Assembly (NCBI RefSeq): GCF_022568815.1
Contig: NZ_JAKZHX010000006.1
Coordinates: 248,001 to 312,000, forward strand
Source: Undibacterium paludis
Lineage (GTDB): Bacteria > Pseudomonadota > Gammaproteobacteria > Burkholderiales > Burkholderiaceae_D
Length of the DNA stretch: 64,000 bases
Direction: 5' to 3'
Below are positions 1 to 9,631 of the stretch, in pieces. A program made the translations under genes and the position numbers. The notes under the pieces are model-generated. The model searched no databases and was not told the DNA's origin. It saw nothing but the letters and a program-made list of their open reading frames with translations. Positions within the stretch are counted from its first letter, which is position 1, and every line of letters begins with the position of its first letter.

Positions 1-1
1 G

Positions 2-568
2 CCAACTGGTGGCCTGCGCCTGTTGCAAGGCAACCTTGGCCGCGCCATCGTCAAGGCTTCAGCCGTACCTGAAGATGCCTGGATCATCAAGGCGCCAGCC
101 AAGGTCTTTGAGTCGCAGGACGCCCTGGTCAAAGCCTACAAGGCGGGTGAATTGAATATGGATTTTGTGGCAGTCGTGATCTTCCAGGGACCGCAGGCGA
201 ACGGCATGCCCGAACTGCATCAGTTCACACCTGTGCTGGGCAGTCTGATGTCTGCTGGCTACAAGGTTGCCCTGGTGACCGATGGTCGCATGTCCGGTGC
301 CTCTGGCAAGGTGCCGGCAGCCCTGCATGTCAGTCCTGAAGTTGCGCAAGGGGGCGCATTGGGTAAAGTACGTGATGGTGACATCGTTGAGTTGAATGTG
401 CATACAGGGGAATTGCGTGCCCTGGTTGATGAAGCAGAATGGCAGCAGCGCCCAGTACGCGAATTAAGAAAAGACCCGACCTTCGGTTATGGTCGTGACC
501 TGTTTGCCGCACAACGTCGGGTTGTCACTGCACCTGAGCATGGTGCTTCCACGCTGTTCATTGATTAA
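2..568 (+). CDS. edd: Phosphogluconate dehydratase, C-terminal part (cut by window edge)
   Basis: This is the C-terminal ~188 residues of 6-phosphogluconate dehydratase, the [4Fe-4S] enzyme that makes 2-keto-3-deoxy-6-phosphogluconate (KDPG) in the Entner-Doudoroff pathway. The reading frame is open back to the first base, with GGLRLLQGNLGRA in frame before any start codon, so the gene begins outside the window. The IlvD/Edd-family C-terminal signature is seen as VTDGRMSGASGKVPAALHVSPE, with GDIVELNVHTGEL after it. The gene directly downstream is the KDPG aldolase, the next pathway step, which confirms Edd rather than the paralogous dihydroxy-acid dehydratase IlvD. The gap to eda is only 46 bp, so the two are probably co-transcribed. 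Confidence 0.95.
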   Translation, partial: PTGGLRLLQGNLGRAIVKASAVPEDAWIIKAPAKVFESQDALVKAYKAGELNMDFVAVVIFQGPQANGMPELHQFTPVLGSLMSAGYKVALVTDGRMSGASGKVPAALHVSPEVAQGGALGKVRDGDIVELNVHTGELRALVDEAEWQQRPVRELRKDPTFGYGRDLFAAQRRVVTAPEHGASTLFID

Positions 569-614
569 ACGTTCCAGTATTCATCCAACATCTTACATGT
601 AAAGTAAATACATC

Positions 615-1256
615 ATGAGTCACAGTACACAAAGCATCATCACACAACTCGAACAGATTCGCGTCCTGCCTATTCTGGTGACAGATGATGTCGATCAGGC
701 GATACGCTGTGTGAACACGCTGGCGGAAAACGGTTTGCCAGCAGTGGAAATCACCTTGCGCACACCAAATGCCATGACAGTCTTGCGCGAGGTGGTCAAG
801 GCATGTCCAGGCGTGATAGTCGGCGCAGGCACCATATTGATGCAGGCGCAGCTCGACGCCGTGAAAGAAACTGGCGCGGCCTTCGGTATCAGCCCCGGTA
901 TCACACCGGTGCTGGCCAGGGCCGCTGCGGAATCCGGCCTGCCTTATTTTCCAGGTGTTGGTGGCGCGAGTGACCTGATGCTGGCATTGGAGCATGGCTT
1001 CAATGTGGTCAAGCTCTTTCCGTCTGACATCGTGGGCGCCGCCAGGATGGCAAAAGCCCTGGGTGGTCCTTTCCCGGATGTGAAATTCTGTCTGACCGGT
1101 GGTGTTACGGTAGAAGCGACACCAGCTTTATTGCAGCAATCAAATATCCTGTGTGTCGGTGGTTCCTGGATGTGCACTGCGTCCCTGATCAATGCCGGTG
1201 ACTGGACTGGGATTGCTACACTGGCCGCTGCCGCGGCTGCAGCGGGAAAAAAATAA
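615..1256 (+). CDS. eda: KDPG aldolase (2-dehydro-3-deoxy-phosphogluconate aldolase)
   Basis: A 213-residue class I aldolase that splits KDPG into pyruvate and glyceraldehyde-3-phosphate, the last step of the Entner-Doudoroff pathway. Length is typical of the family. The conserved VEITLRT segment (catalytic Glu), the GAGTI segment and the Schiff-base Lys in the VVKLFPSD segment are visible, followed by the LTGGV phosphate-binding turn. The C-terminus is an Ala-rich tail ending in GKK. The start ATG has no strong ribosome-binding site, and translation may rely on coupling to edd. The family also accepts 2-keto-4-hydroxyglutarate; the edd context makes the sugar-acid role primary. Confidence 0.96.
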   Translation: MSHSTQSIITQLEQIRVLPILVTDDVDQAIRCVNTLAENGLPAVEITLRTPNAMTVLREVVKACPGVIVGAGTILMQAQLDAVKETGAAFGISPGITPVLARAAAESGLPYFPGVGGASDLMLALEHGFNVVKLFPSDIVGAARMAKALGGPFPDVKFCLTGGVTVEATPALLQQSNILCVGGSWMCTASLINAGDWTGIATLAAAAAAAGKK

Positions 1257-1393
1257 TAAAGGAATCTCTGATTAAGTGTAGCGAGCGGCGTTGGTTTTGG
1301 TTAGGTCGCGCAGCAGCTTAATGAGAGGATACTGAACCTTGTTTGAGATGTCTCATACCTTTCGCCAATCACTTTCGCCAATATAGCAAGATC

Positions 1394-3028
1394 ATGCTTA
1401 CTTCCGTTTCGCGTACTCCTATCTGGGGTTTGTTGCAGCAACGTGCCACCAACATGCCCAGTCTGAAAGAATTGTTCCGTGCTGATCCCCAGCGCTTTAC
1501 ACATTTTTCTGCATCAGCCTGCGGCATCATGCTGGATTATTCCAAGCAACGCATGGATACGACGGCCAAGCTGAACTTGCTGGCGCTGGCCAGGCAACAG
1601 GATGTGGAAGGGCGTCGTGATGCGATGCTGCGTGGCGAAGCCATCAATCACACTGAAAACCGCGCTGTCCTGCATACCGTCTTGCGCTTGCCCAAGGGGG
1701 AATCGTTTTATCTGAATGGTGAGAACATTGCCGCTGATGTGCATCAGGTGCTGGCGCAGATGCGTACCTTCAGTGATGCTGTCAGGGAAGGGCGCTGGCT
1801 GGGTTATACCGGCAAGGCCATACGCACCATCGTCAATATAGGCATAGGCGGCTCTGACCTTGGCCCACAGATGGCTTGCATCGCCCTGGCGCCCTGGTCG
1901 CAAAAAAACCTGTCGCTGCATTTTGTCTCCAACGTCGATGGCCGGCATGTGGCCGACGCCCTGGCCAATGCTGACCCAGAAACTACGTTGTTCGTGGTGG
2001 CGTCCAAGACTTTCACGACCATGGAAACCCTGACCAATGCCCGTACTGCACGCGAGTGGATGCTGTCCCACGGTTGCCCTGTTGACCAGATATGCCAGCA
2101 TTTCGTGGCCTTGAGTACCAATGTCAAAGCGGCTGCTGATTTTGGTATTGCGCCGGAAAATGTCTTCCCGTTCTGGAACTGGGCCGGCGGCCGTTATTCC
2201 ATGTGGAGTGCAATCGGCCTGTCGATTGCACTGTATGTAGGGGCTGACCGTTTTGAAGAAATGCTGGCAGGTGCACATGAGATGGACCTGCATTTTGCGC
2301 AGGCTCCGCTCGAACAGAATTTGCCCGTGCTGATGGCGTTGATTGGTGTGTGGAATATCAATTTCCTCGGCTTGCAGGCTCTGTCGATTGCTCCTTATCA
2401 TCAGCGCATGACACGTCTGCCAGCCTATTTGCAGCAACTGGAGATGGAAAGCAACGGCAAGTCCGTCACGCGCGAAGGTCACAGGGTTGATTACACGACT
2501 TCACCGATACTGTTTGGGGAAGCCGGTACGAACGGCCAGCACGCTTACTTCCAGTTATTGCACCAGGGCGCAACGATCATCCCGACCGACTTTATTGTAG
2601 TGGCCGATGACGATGCCGGTTTGCCGGGGCATAATCAGGCTTTGCTGGCAAATTGCTTTGCCCAGTCCAAGGCCATGGCCTGGGGCAAGAGTATGCAGGA
2701 AGTGCGCGCAGAGCTTGGTGACCTGCCTGACAAGGTATTGGCCCCGCGGGTGTTTGAAGGTAATCGCCCGACTTCGACAGTCCTGCTGGATTCTTTGACG
2801 CCACGCTCATTGGGCGCATTGATCGCCCTGTATGAACACAAGGTGTTCGTACAGTCTGTTATCTGGGATATCAATGCCTTTGACCAATGGGGTGTGGAAC
2901 TGGGTAAGTCCCTGGCGCAGCAATTGATCAGCCTTGACCCAGGTGCCGTCAAGGAAGACTACGACAGTTCCACTAAGGGATTGTTGATGGCCGTAGGGCG
3001 TAGCCATAAACTGAAAAAGGCTGCCTGA
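1394..3028 (+). CDS. pgi: Glucose-6-phosphate isomerase
   Basis: A cytosolic 544-residue phosphoglucose isomerase interconverting glucose-6-phosphate and fructose-6-phosphate, close to the usual ~550 residues. The frame is open from 1343, but the 17 extra N-terminal residues do not look like the family and the ATG at 1394 (MLTSVSRTPIWGLL) gives the normal N-terminus. Family signatures are clear: IVNIGIGGSDLGP (phosphate binding), the PGI signature WAGGRYSMWSAIG, the catalytic Glu in QLEMESNGKSV and the catalytic Lys in QWGVELGKSLA. It lies after edd-eda with a 137-bp gap, so it may have its own promoter. Together these genes feed and recycle hexose phosphate through the Entner-Doudoroff route. 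Confidence 0.97.
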   Translation: MLTSVSRTPIWGLLQQRATNMPSLKELFRADPQRFTHFSASACGIMLDYSKQRMDTTAKLNLLALARQQDVEGRRDAMLRGEAINHTENRAVLHTVLRLPKGESFYLNGENIAADVHQVLAQMRTFSDAVREGRWLGYTGKAIRTIVNIGIGGSDLGPQMACIALAPWSQKNLSLHFVSNVDGRHVADALANADPETTLFVVASKTFTTMETLTNARTAREWMLSHGCPVDQICQHFVALSTNVKAAADFGIAPENVFPFWNWAGGRYSMWSAIGLSIALYVGADRFEEMLAGAHEMDLHFAQAPLEQNLPVLMALIGVWNINFLGLQALSIAPYHQRMTRLPAYLQQLEMESNGKSVTREGHRVDYTTSPILFGEAGTNGQHAYFQLLHQGATIIPTDFIVVADDDAGLPGHNQALLANCFAQSKAMAWGKSMQEVRAELGDLPDKVLAPRVFEGNRPTSTVLLDSLTPRSLGALIALYEHKVFVQSVIWDINAFDQWGVELGKSLAQQLISLDPGAVKEDYDSSTKGLLMAVGRSHKLKKAA

Positions 3029-3053
3029 CATCAATATTCAGGCACGTTGATGT
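3028..3053 (+). terminator. Weak hairpin after pgi
   Basis: ACATCAA and TTGATGT form a perfect 7-bp inverted repeat around a 12-base loop, immediately after the pgi stop. There is no following T run, so termination is doubtful. The remaining ~180 bp up to ppc shows no gene and no convincing promoter. Confidence 0.3.
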
Positions 3054-3231
3054 TGTAAGCCAGCATCAGCGTGTTTGATATATTAGTTTGTCAAAGTTGA
3101 GATAAGCATCCCGTCAAGGCAGGTGCTTGCTCTGTCTGACCATGTACAGGGTAGCGTAAATATATTGTCGCTGCCAGACTCTCAAGAATTTTCATCGATC
3201 TGTTTTTACCCTTACCGTAGAATTTGTCAGC

Positions 3232-6018
3232 ATGAATGCCCACTTACACCCACAATTGAAAATGAACGACATCAGCGACGACAAAGACCAGAGCCTGCGT
3301 GAAGATATACGCAGGCTGGGCCGCATCTTAGGCGATACAGTAAGGAACCAGCATGGCGATGAAATATTTGATCTCATCGAGCAGGTGCGCCAGAATTCCA
3401 TACGCTTTCGCCGTGATGCCGATGAGGCTGCACGAGCAGAACTGGAAACCACACTCGATACCTTGACGAATGACCAGACTACCCAGGTCATACGTGCCTT
3501 CAGCTATTTTTCACATCTGGTGAACCTGGCAGAAGACCAGCATCACATACGCCGTACAAGGGCCCACTTGATTGCAGGCTCTGCACCGCGTCAGGGTAGC
3601 CTGGCGCATACCATAGAAGCTTTATATAACACTGGCCACAGCAGCCAGCAATTGCTCGATTTTTTCCAGACTGCACAAGTGTTCCCGGTTTTGACCGCCC
3701 ACCCGACAGAAGTGCAGCGAAAAAGTATCCTGAATTGCCAGATGGCGATTACCCGCCTGCTAGACGAGCGTGACCGCATGCAGTTGACGCCGGAAGAATC
3801 CGCCGCCAACGAAGAAGCACTGGGGCGTGCCGTATTGACCTTGTGGCAGACGCGCATGCTGCGCACATCCAAATTGTCAGTGCTGGATGAAGTGGAAAAT
3901 GGCCTGAGTTTTTATGACTACACCTTCCTGCGTGAATTGCCGCATCTGTATGCCGGTCTGGAAGATGTGCTTGCCAGTAAGGATAAGGCATTGGCACAAA
4001 CCGAGCTGCCAAGCTTCATGAAAATGGGCAGCTGGATAGGCGGTGACCGTGATGGCAATCCTTTTGTCACAGCTACTGTGCTGGAAAAAACCCTGGCGAT
4101 GCAGGCAACCCGTGCCTTTAAATTCTATCTTGATGAATTGCATACCCTGGGCTCGCAATTGTCGATGGCGAATCTGCTGGTCAAGGTATCTGATGATTTA
4201 CTGGCGCTGGCACAGCGTTCACCAGATCACTCACCGCATCGCTCCGACGAACCTTATCGCCTGGCCATCAGCGGCGTTTATGCAAGACTGTCTGCAACGT
4301 ACAAGCAATTACTCAATCTGGAACCTGTCATACACCCCAGTGGTGTTGCTGAAGCCTATGCAAGCGCCGAGGAGTTGGCGACTGATCTTGACATTGTCCA
4401 TCATTCGTTGCTGGCGAATGGCTCGGCGGCGATTACCCGTGGCCGCTTGCGTCATTTGCGCCGCGCCGTGAAAGTGTTTGGTTTCTATCTGGCCCCTGTT
4501 GATTTGCGCCAGAATTCAGATGTGCATGAACGTGTGGTGGCGGAGCTTCTGCAAGCAGCAAATCCTGACTTGAAATACCTGGACCTGAATGAAGAACAGC
4601 GTATAGAAGTCCTGGTCAAAGAGATCAGCTCGGCCCGTCCCTTGGCATCGCCCTATCTCAACTATTCTGAAGAAACCCAGTCCGAGCTGGCGATTTATCG
4701 CGCTGCCTGCACAGCGCAAAAACGCTATGGCAAAGGTGCGGTACCGAATTGCATCATCTCCAAGACTGATGGTGTGTCCGACATGCTGGAACTGGCCTTG
4801 CTGTTGAAAGAGTCTGGCCTGTTGCATCCGGCAGAGGGGCGTGTCGATGTCAATATCATCCCGTTGTTTGAAACCATAGGTGATTTGCAGAACAGTGCAC
4901 CTGTCATGGACAGGCTGTTTGGCATACCAGCTTATGCGAGATTGCTGAGCAGCCGCAACAATGCGCAGGAAGTCATGCTTGGCTATTCAGACAGTAACAA
5001 GGATGGTGGCTTCCTGACCTCTGGCTGGGAGTTGTACAAGGCAGAACTGGATTTGATAGACGTGTTTGCCAAACATCAGGTAAGGTTGCGCCTCTTCCAT
5101 GGCCGTGGCGGTTCTGTCGGCCGTGGCGGCGGCCCAAGCTATCAGGCTATCCTGGCGCAACCTGCCGGTGCGGTGCAGGGGCAGATTCGCCTGACGGAGC
5201 AGGGCGAGGTCATCACTGCAAAATATGGTAACCCTGAAGTAGGGCGGCGCAACCTGGAAGTATTGGCTGCTGCCACCATGGAAGCCAGTTTGCTGGCCCA
5301 TACTGAACCGGCGCCACGTCCTGAATTTTTATCGGCGATGGAAGAGTTGTCAGATCATGCCTTCAAAGCCTACCGTGATCTGGTGTATGAGACAGAAGGC
5401 TTCGAGCAGTATTTCTGGGAGTCGACAGTCATTTCCGAGATTGCCGGCCTGAACATAGGCAGCCGTCCGGCATCACGCAAGAAGTCTACTGCGATAGAAG
5501 ATTTGCGCGCCATTCCCTGGGTGTTCAGTTGGTCGCAATGCCGCCTGATGTTGCCGGGCTGGTTTGGTTTTGGTTCTGCCGTGCAGGCTTATCTGAAAGC
5601 ACATCCTGATACCGGTTTGCAGACTTTGCAGGCAATGTTCAGGGAATGGTCATTCTTCAGTACTGTGCTGTCAAATATGGAAATGGTGCTGGCCAAGAGT
5701 GATATCGGTATTGCCAGCCGTTATGCGCAACTGGTCAAGGATGAGTCTTTGCGTAACCGCATTTTCCCGCGCATACAGGCTGAGCATGAGGCAACCATCA
5801 CCATATTGAAAGCTATTTCTGGACAGGATGAGTTGCTGGCGGCAAATCCTTTGCTGGCACGCTCCATACGTAACCGTTTCCCTTATCTGTCACCCCTGAA
5901 CCATGTGCAGGTGGAATTGCTGGAACGTTACCGCAATGGCGATGAAGATGAACGGGTGCGCCGTGGTATACATCTATCCATTAACGGTATTGCTGCCGGT
6001 TTGCGTAATAGCGGCTAA
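3232..6018 (+). CDS. ppc: Phosphoenolpyruvate carboxylase
   Basis: A 928-residue PEP carboxylase, the anaplerotic enzyme that makes oxaloacetate from phosphoenolpyruvate and bicarbonate; bacterial members are usually 880-930 residues. The catalytic His motif is in [14 protein letters not shown], the substrate-loop segment is [11 protein letters not shown], and the Arg-rich PEP-binding segment is [14 protein letters not shown]. The C-terminus ends in RNSG, close to the conserved xNTG end of the family. The start ATG at 3232 lacks a strong Shine-Dalgarno; a second in-frame ATG (MNDISDD) lies 10 codons later and could be the real start. Oxaloacetate made here also feeds PrpC (2-methylcitrate synthase) encoded further along the window. 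Confidence 0.97.
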   Translation: MNAHLHPQLKMNDISDDKDQSLREDIRRLGRILGDTVRNQHGDEIFDLIEQVRQNSIRFRRDADEAARAELETTLDTLTNDQTTQVIRAFSYFSHLVNLAEDQHHIRRTRAHLIAGSAPRQGSLAHTIEALYNTGHSSQQLLDFFQTAQVFPVLTAHPTEVQRKSILNCQMAITRLLDERDRMQLTPEESAANEEALGRAVLTLWQTRMLRTSKLSVLDEVENGLSFYDYTFLRELPHLYAGLEDVLASKDKALAQTELPSFMKMGSWIGGDRDGNPFVTATVLEKTLAMQATRAFKFYLDELHTLGSQLSMANLLVKVSDDLLALAQRSPDHSPHRSDEPYRLAISGVYARLSATYKQLLNLEPVIHPSGVAEAYASAEELATDLDIVHHSLLANGSAAITRGRLRHLRRAVKVFGFYLAPVDLRQNSDVHERVVAELLQAANPDLKYLDLNEEQRIEVLVKEISSARPLASPYLNYSEETQSELAIYRAACTAQKRYGKGAVPNCIISKTDGVSDMLELALLLKESGLLHPAEGRVDVNIIPLFETIGDLQNSAPVMDRLFGIPAYARLLSSRNNAQEVMLGYSDSNKDGGFLTSGWELYKAELDLIDVFAKHQVRLRLFHGRGGSVGRGGGPSYQAILAQPAGAVQGQIRLTEQGEVITAKYGNPEVGRRNLEVLAAATMEASLLAHTEPAPRPEFLSAMEELSDHAFKAYRDLVYETEGFEQYFWESTVISEIAGLNIGSRPASRKKSTAIEDLRAIPWVFSWSQCRLMLPGWFGFGSAVQAYLKAHPDTGLQTLQAMFREWSFFSTVLSNMEMVLAKSDIGIASRYAQLVKDESLRNRIFPRIQAEHEATITILKAISGQDELLAANPLLARSIRNRFPYLSPLNHVQVELLERYRNGDEDERVRRGIHLSINGIAAGLRNSG

Positions 6019-6040
6019 GGTATTTGAGTTCGCCATTGCA

Positions 6041-6075
6041 AAAAAACGCACGGCATTGAAGCCGTGCGTTTTTTC
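6041..6075. terminator. Bidirectional intrinsic terminator, ppc / outer-membrane gene
   Basis: A GCACGGC/GCCGTGC stem with a short ATTGAA loop is flanked by A6 on the left and T6 on the right, so it works for ppc on the plus strand and for the convergent outer-membrane gene on the minus strand. Confidence 0.9.
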
Positions 6076-6109
6076 ATGACATTTGCTATGCAAGCGGAAA
6101 CTGAAAAAA

Positions 6110-6688
6110 TCAGAATGTTGCCTGTACACCAATGTTCAGATTGGTGATGTTACCGTTTGTGTAGTTGAAATCAACCTTGCGGGAATCGATTTCTGCACGA
6201 ACTGCAAAATTAGGTGTGAAGGAATAAGTTGCACCTACGCCAAGCATCACGTTTGTGGAGTGCTTGGAGTCAGAAATACTGTAGTTGGCCAAAGATACAG
6301 AACCTTCACCTTTGGAGTAGGCAACGCCCAGCTTGGTGAACAGGCCCCAGTTGTTGCCCAGTTGTGCACGGTATACACCAGCCAGATCCACGCCAGTTGC
6401 TTTCATCTCGCCAGTCACATTGCCTATGCCGGCAACGGTGCCGAAACCTGCCTTGATTTTACCCAGGGAGTAGTAGCTTGCTTCTACACCCCAGTTGGCG
6501 TTGATATTGTAACCGCCGAGGATGTTGAAGGAAGTGTCATTGGTTTTGCAGTTTATTGTGCCAGCGCAGTCCACATTCCAGTGTGCTTTACCAACTGTTG
6601 CGCCTGCGTAAGCTTGTGCGTTTGCTGCGCTATTGATGAACAGGCCAGAGATTGCTACAACAGCAGCGACGATTTTCTTATTAAACAT
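6110..6688 (-). CDS. Outer-membrane beta-barrel protein, tandem copy 1
   Basis: A 192-residue exported protein with an N-terminal signal peptide (MFNKK, a hydrophobic stretch, then cleavage after ANA) and a small outer-membrane beta-barrel: alternating aromatic/hydrophobic strands, GWNxEASYYSLGKI-like motifs and a C-terminal Phe (IGVQATF) as expected for BAM-inserted barrels. Two Cys residues about 8 apart follow the first strand. The frame is open for 36 codons before the chosen ATG, but those codons are not signal-peptide-like and overlap a promoter whose 5' region is conserved with the neighbour. It is a clear paralogue of the next gene. Ligand and function are unknown; similar small barrels (OmpA-N/OMP_b-brl type) are often called opacity or adhesion proteins. 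Confidence 0.8.
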   Translation of the reverse strand: MFNKKIVAAVVAISGLFINSAANAQAYAGATVGKAHWNVDCAGTINCKTNDTSFNILGGYNINANWGVEASYYSLGKIKAGFGTVAGIGNVTGEMKATGVDLAGVYRAQLGNNWGLFTKLGVAYSKGEGSVSLANYSISDSKHSTNVMLGVGATYSFTPNFAVRAEIDSRKVDFNYTNGNITNLNIGVQATF

Positions 6689-6778
6689 TTTGTACCTAAT
6701 TGATTTTCGAGTGAAGCAACATCGTTTTGTAAGTTTGCTCAGATGGTATTTCTGAAATTGTCGATGTTGCGGCGCAGC

Positions 6779-6807
6779 ACTGTAGTCGAAAATCAATAGA
6801 ATGTCAA
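6779..6807 (-). promoter_or_regulatory. Sigma-70 promoter of barrel copy 1
   Basis: Read on the minus strand: TTGACA (6807-6802), a 17-bp spacer, TACAGT (6784-6779). The arrangement, an upstream AT-rich block and ~80 bases of leader are shared with the promoter of the second copy. Confidence 0.75.
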
Positions 6808-6878
6808 AGAATGTTATTTGAATTAATCTAATTCATACTGTTTTTGTAATGAATTGTATTTTTTTATTACTAATGCAA

Positions 6879-6940
6879 GAACCACATATCAAGATCCGTG
6901 GTTCATTGACTGTAGTGTCAGGCATGATGCCAGACACTAC
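6879..6940 (-). terminator. Two stem-loops after barrel copy 2
   Basis: Eighteen bases past the stop of the downstream-facing gene, 6912-6940 is a near-perfect dyad (14-bp arms, one mismatch, starting GTAGTGTC). A second dyad, GAACCAC/GTGGTTC, spans 6879-6904. Neither has a good T run, so they may act as an mRNA 3'-end stabiliser or a factor-dependent stop rather than a canonical terminator. They separate the two copies. Confidence 0.55.
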
Positions 6941-6957
6941 GGACAGTATTTTATGAC

Positions 6958-7548
6958 TTAGAACGCTGCCTGCACACCAATGTTGAAATTGGTGATGTTG
7001 CCACTTGTGTAGGTGAAATCAGCCTTGCGCGAATCGATCTCGGCACGCACAGCGAAGTTAGGTGTGAATGCATAAGTGACACCCAGTCCTGCCATGACGT
7101 TTGTGGAATTCTTGGAATCAGCAAGAATGCCAGTATTGTTCAAAAAGATGGTGCCTTCGCCTTTGGTACGAGCGATACCCAGTTTGGCGAACATGCCCCA
7201 GTTGTTGTTGAATTGCGTGCGATATACGCCCGCCAGGTCAATGCCGGTAGCTTTCATTTCGCCAGTGATATTGCCAACATTGCCATAGGTGACAACGTTG
7301 GTGAAATTGGCTTTGATTTTCCCCAAAGAATAATAACTTGCTTCTATGCCCCAGTTGGCGTTGAAGTTATAGCCGCCGAGAATATTGAAAGATGTGTCAT
7401 TTGTCTTGCAATTCGTCGTGCCATTGCAATCCGCGTTCCAGCGTGCCTGACCTACCGTCGCGCCTACATAGGCTTGCGCATTTGCCGCCATATTGATGAA
7501 CATGCCAGAAACTGCCAACACAGCAGCGATGATTTTTTTATTGAACAT
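6958..7548 (-). CDS. Outer-membrane beta-barrel protein, tandem copy 2
   Basis: A 196-residue paralogue of the neighbouring barrel gene. The signal peptide (MFNKKIIAAVLAVSGMF, cleavage after ANA), the paired Cys residues, the NWGIEASYYSLGKI strand and the C-terminal IGVQAAF are all conserved. Differences concentrate in the predicted surface loops (for instance the KANFTNVVTYGNV insertion), as expected for diverging outer-membrane proteins. It has its own promoter and its own 3' stem-loops, so the pair arose by duplication of the whole transcription unit rather than of the coding sequence alone. Function unknown. Confidence 0.8.
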   Translation of the reverse strand: MFNKKIIAAVLAVSGMFINMAANAQAYVGATVGQARWNADCNGTTNCKTNDTSFNILGGYNFNANWGIEASYYSLGKIKANFTNVVTYGNVGNITGEMKATGIDLAGVYRTQFNNNWGMFAKLGIARTKGEGTIFLNNTGILADSKNSTNVMAGLGVTYAFTPNFAVRAEIDSRKADFTYTSGNITNFNIGVQAAF

Positions 7549-7637
7549 TTTTATTCCTGATTAATTTTTGGATAAGGCAGCACCGCTTCAGAATTCGCTT
7601 AGTTGCTATTTCTGAAATATTGATGTTGCGGCGCAGA

Positions 7638-7666
7638 ACTTTAATTGAGAATATGACAATTGTCAA
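7638..7666 (-). promoter_or_regulatory. Sigma-70 promoter of barrel copy 2
   Basis: On the minus strand: TTGACA (7666-7661), 17-bp spacer, TAAAGT (7643-7638). The block upstream of the -35 and the leader after the -10 (CTGCGCCGCAACATC) match copy 1 almost base for base. Confidence 0.75.
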
Positions 7667-7780
7667 AGAATGTTATTTGAATTAATGCGGCTTTGTGACG
7701 AGTTCTGTGGCGAGTTTTGAAATCAGCCTTGTTGGTGACTTTATTGATGGCTGGCGACGCGCATGTAAATGTCCATACGC

Positions 7781-8905
7781 TTAAAACAGCAAGCCGCCGC
7801 CCTTGCGGAACAAGGCCATATCAACGAAATTGGACATGCGATGTGTAGCTTCTGACGGGGCCAGAGTTACGCCACCAAGGTCGATCAGGTTTTTTTGTGT
7901 GGCCAGCGACTGGAGGGGATCCCGTCCTGGTTTGCCTGCTTGTATGGCTTTCACCAGGGTTTTGGCAACCATGAAACCTTCAAAAGTCAGTGATGACAAG
8001 TCTTCGTCCCTGAATTTTTTCATCATATTGCTATGATCCATCTGTATCACGGTCTTTTTGCTCTGTGGGTTTGGTACTACCTGGGAAAATACCGTCCACT
8101 CAAGGGCCTTGGGGCCGGCAACTTCGGCAAGCCTCTCCAGGTTGATGAGGGACATGCCAGCAACAAAGGTGCGTGGCGCCTGTTTGCGGAATTCTTTCAG
8201 AAAAGTTCCTGTGCCCAGGGTGTCGGCAATCGCAATGACGATGCCGGGGCTGGATTTGGCCAGGACGGCAGATTCTCTTTCCATGTCGCCGGCTGAACCG
8301 CCGATGCGTACCAGGCCGCTCATCAGCATATTGCGCTTTTTCAGTTCAGCCACGACATAGTGGTACATGTCCTGATTCAGTGAATTTTCCTGATAGGCAA
8401 TGCCTACACTCTTGATACCAAGCTTGTCAAAATATGAAAAAATGTATTGCATTTCCTGCTCTGGACTAGGGCGCCAGAATAGCACACGTGAATTATAGGT
8501 TTTGGTTGATGCCACCAGCGGGGCGAACAAGGTTTGCCCGCTCTGTACGAACTTTGGTGTGGTCAGTACGGCATCTGTTACGGCAGCACCTATGCCGCCT
8601 ATCAGAAATTCAGCCTTGTCTTTTTCCAGCAGATCATTGATAGCTTGAGCCGACACTGCAGGAATGCCCTGGTCGTCGCGCACCAGATATTTGATGCGCC
8701 GGCCACCAATGCCGCCATTAACATTGATACTATCGAAATAAGTCGTAATACCGGCCACATAGTCGCGTCCAATGCTACCATTCGGTCCCGACAAATCGAT
8801 GGCCTGACCAATGACAATGGTGTTGCCTTGTGCCTGCGCTTGCACGGAAAAAATGCTGCAGAACAAAGAGAGACATAGGAACCAAAGTCTGAAGAAAGGA
8901 AACAT
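7781..8905 (-). CDS. Leu/Ile/Val-type ABC transporter substrate-binding protein
   Basis: A ~374-residue periplasmic binding protein of the Peripla_BP_6 (LivJ/LivK) family. The signal peptide (MFPFFRLWFLCLSLFCSIFSVQAQA) defines the start at 8905; an upstream in-frame ATG at 8947 would put 14 residues in front of it. The mature part opens with NTIVIGQAIDLSGPNGSIGRDY, followed by GGRRIKYLVRDD and the typical lobes. No permease or ATPase gene is beside it, so it is an orphan binding protein; orphans of this type are common in Burkholderiales and some act as sensors or share a permease elsewhere. Ligand cannot be told from sequence. Confidence 0.85.
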   Translation of the reverse strand: MFPFFRLWFLCLSLFCSIFSVQAQAQGNTIVIGQAIDLSGPNGSIGRDYVAGITTYFDSINVNGGIGGRRIKYLVRDDQGIPAVSAQAINDLLEKDKAEFLIGGIGAAVTDAVLTTPKFVQSGQTLFAPLVASTKTYNSRVLFWRPSPEQEMQYIFSYFDKLGIKSVGIAYQENSLNQDMYHYVVAELKKRNMLMSGLVRIGGSAGDMERESAVLAKSSPGIVIAIADTLGTGTFLKEFRKQAPRTFVAGMSLINLERLAEVAGPKALEWTVFSQVVPNPQSKKTVIQMDHSNMMKKFRDEDLSSLTFEGFMVAKTLVKAIQAGKPGRDPLQSLATQKNLIDLGGVTLAPSEATHRMSNFVDMALFRKGGGLLF

Positions 8906-9040
8906 CCTGATAACCTGTTGTTTGTTGCAATATGGCAATTGTGACATCAAAATGTGACGACCCAATGACGGTACTTGTCTCAGGCTAATATTAGTAAGTT
9001 ATATGCATATATGAATTTTTGAATCCCGGAGTAATGAATA

Positions 9041-9607
9041 GTGTCTGAGCAAATACTTGGCGTGATAGGCTGGTCTGGCTCTGGTAAGACCAGCCTGCTT
9101 GAATACCTGGTCAAAGAACTGGTGAATGCGGGAAAAACTGTCAATGTCGTCAAACATAGCCATCATGATGTGCTCGTTGAGCCGCCTCACAAGGATAGCG
9201 CGCGCCTGCGTCATGCGGGTGCGCAGGAAGTCTTGCTCGCCTCGCCATATCGTTATGCCATCGTGCACGAATTGCGGCATGAGCCGGAATTACCCCTGTA
9301 TGATTTGCTGAGCCGTCTGTCACCGGCCGAACTGACGCTGGTTGAGGGATATAAATGGGAAGCCATAGCCAGACTGGAAGTTTATCGGCCGTCCCTGGGC
9401 AAGCCGGCAATCTATACTGATGATTCAGGTGTCCTGGCCGTTGCCTCTGATGTACCAGCGCCCACCGATTTGCGTGCTGGTCTGGTTTGGCTGGATTTGA
9501 ATCAGCCTCGTGTAGTGCTCGATTGGCTGCTTTGTGCGATGCAAAACAACTTGTTGAAAAAAAGCCGTGAAATTGCTAAAGACTCCTCTCATGCCGCCGT
9601 TAAATAA
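9041..9607 (+). CDS. mobB: Molybdopterin-guanine dinucleotide biosynthesis protein MobB
   Basis: A 188-residue P-loop GTP-binding protein that assists MobA in attaching GMP to molybdopterin for molybdoenzymes. The Walker A motif [10 protein letters not shown] lies at residues ~9-18, followed by the family-typical VKHSHHD (residues ~39-45) and [10 protein letters not shown]. The VEGYKWEAI segment is the Walker B-like region. The start is a GTG, chosen because a CGGAG ribosome-binding site sits 9 bases upstream; the ATG at 9034 opens only a four-codon frame. No mobA or moa gene is adjacent. The last codons of the gene contain the sigma-28-type promoter of the next gene. Confidence 0.92.
   Translation: MSEQILGVIGWSGSGKTSLLEYLVKELVNAGKTVNVVKHSHHDVLVEPPHKDSARLRHAGAQEVLLASPYRYAIVHELRHEPELPLYDLLSRLSPAELTLVEGYKWEAIARLEVYRPSLGKPAIYTDDSGVLAVASDVPAPTDLRAGLVWLDLNQPRVVLDWLLCAMQNNLLKKSREIAKDSSHAAVK
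9577..9603 (+). promoter_or_regulatory. Sigma-28 (FliA) type promoter
   Basis: TAAAGACT, an 11-base spacer and GCCGTTAA match the enterobacterial flagellar consensus TAAAGTTT-N11-GCCGATAA at 13 of 16 positions with exact spacing. It lies in the 3' end of mobB and points at the YjfB-like gene 28 bp downstream. Confidence 0.75.
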
Positions 9608-9631
9608 AGTAGACGGATAAGGGGAATTGTC

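Noticed and set aside
1257-1393. ATTAAG...CTTAAT inverted repeat before pgi as an operator
   Set aside because: Only six base pairs across ~40 bases; expected by chance. No HexR-like site was found.
1514-2482. Long minus-strand open frame opposite pgi
   Set aside because: It mirrors a well-supported enzyme, has no recognisable domains or ribosome-binding site, and is typical of antisense shadow frames.
6083-6703. 206-residue plus-strand frame opposite barrel copy 1
   Set aside because: The minus-strand product has a signal peptide, barrel features and a paralogue. The plus-strand frame is Cys/Val-rich with no family sense.
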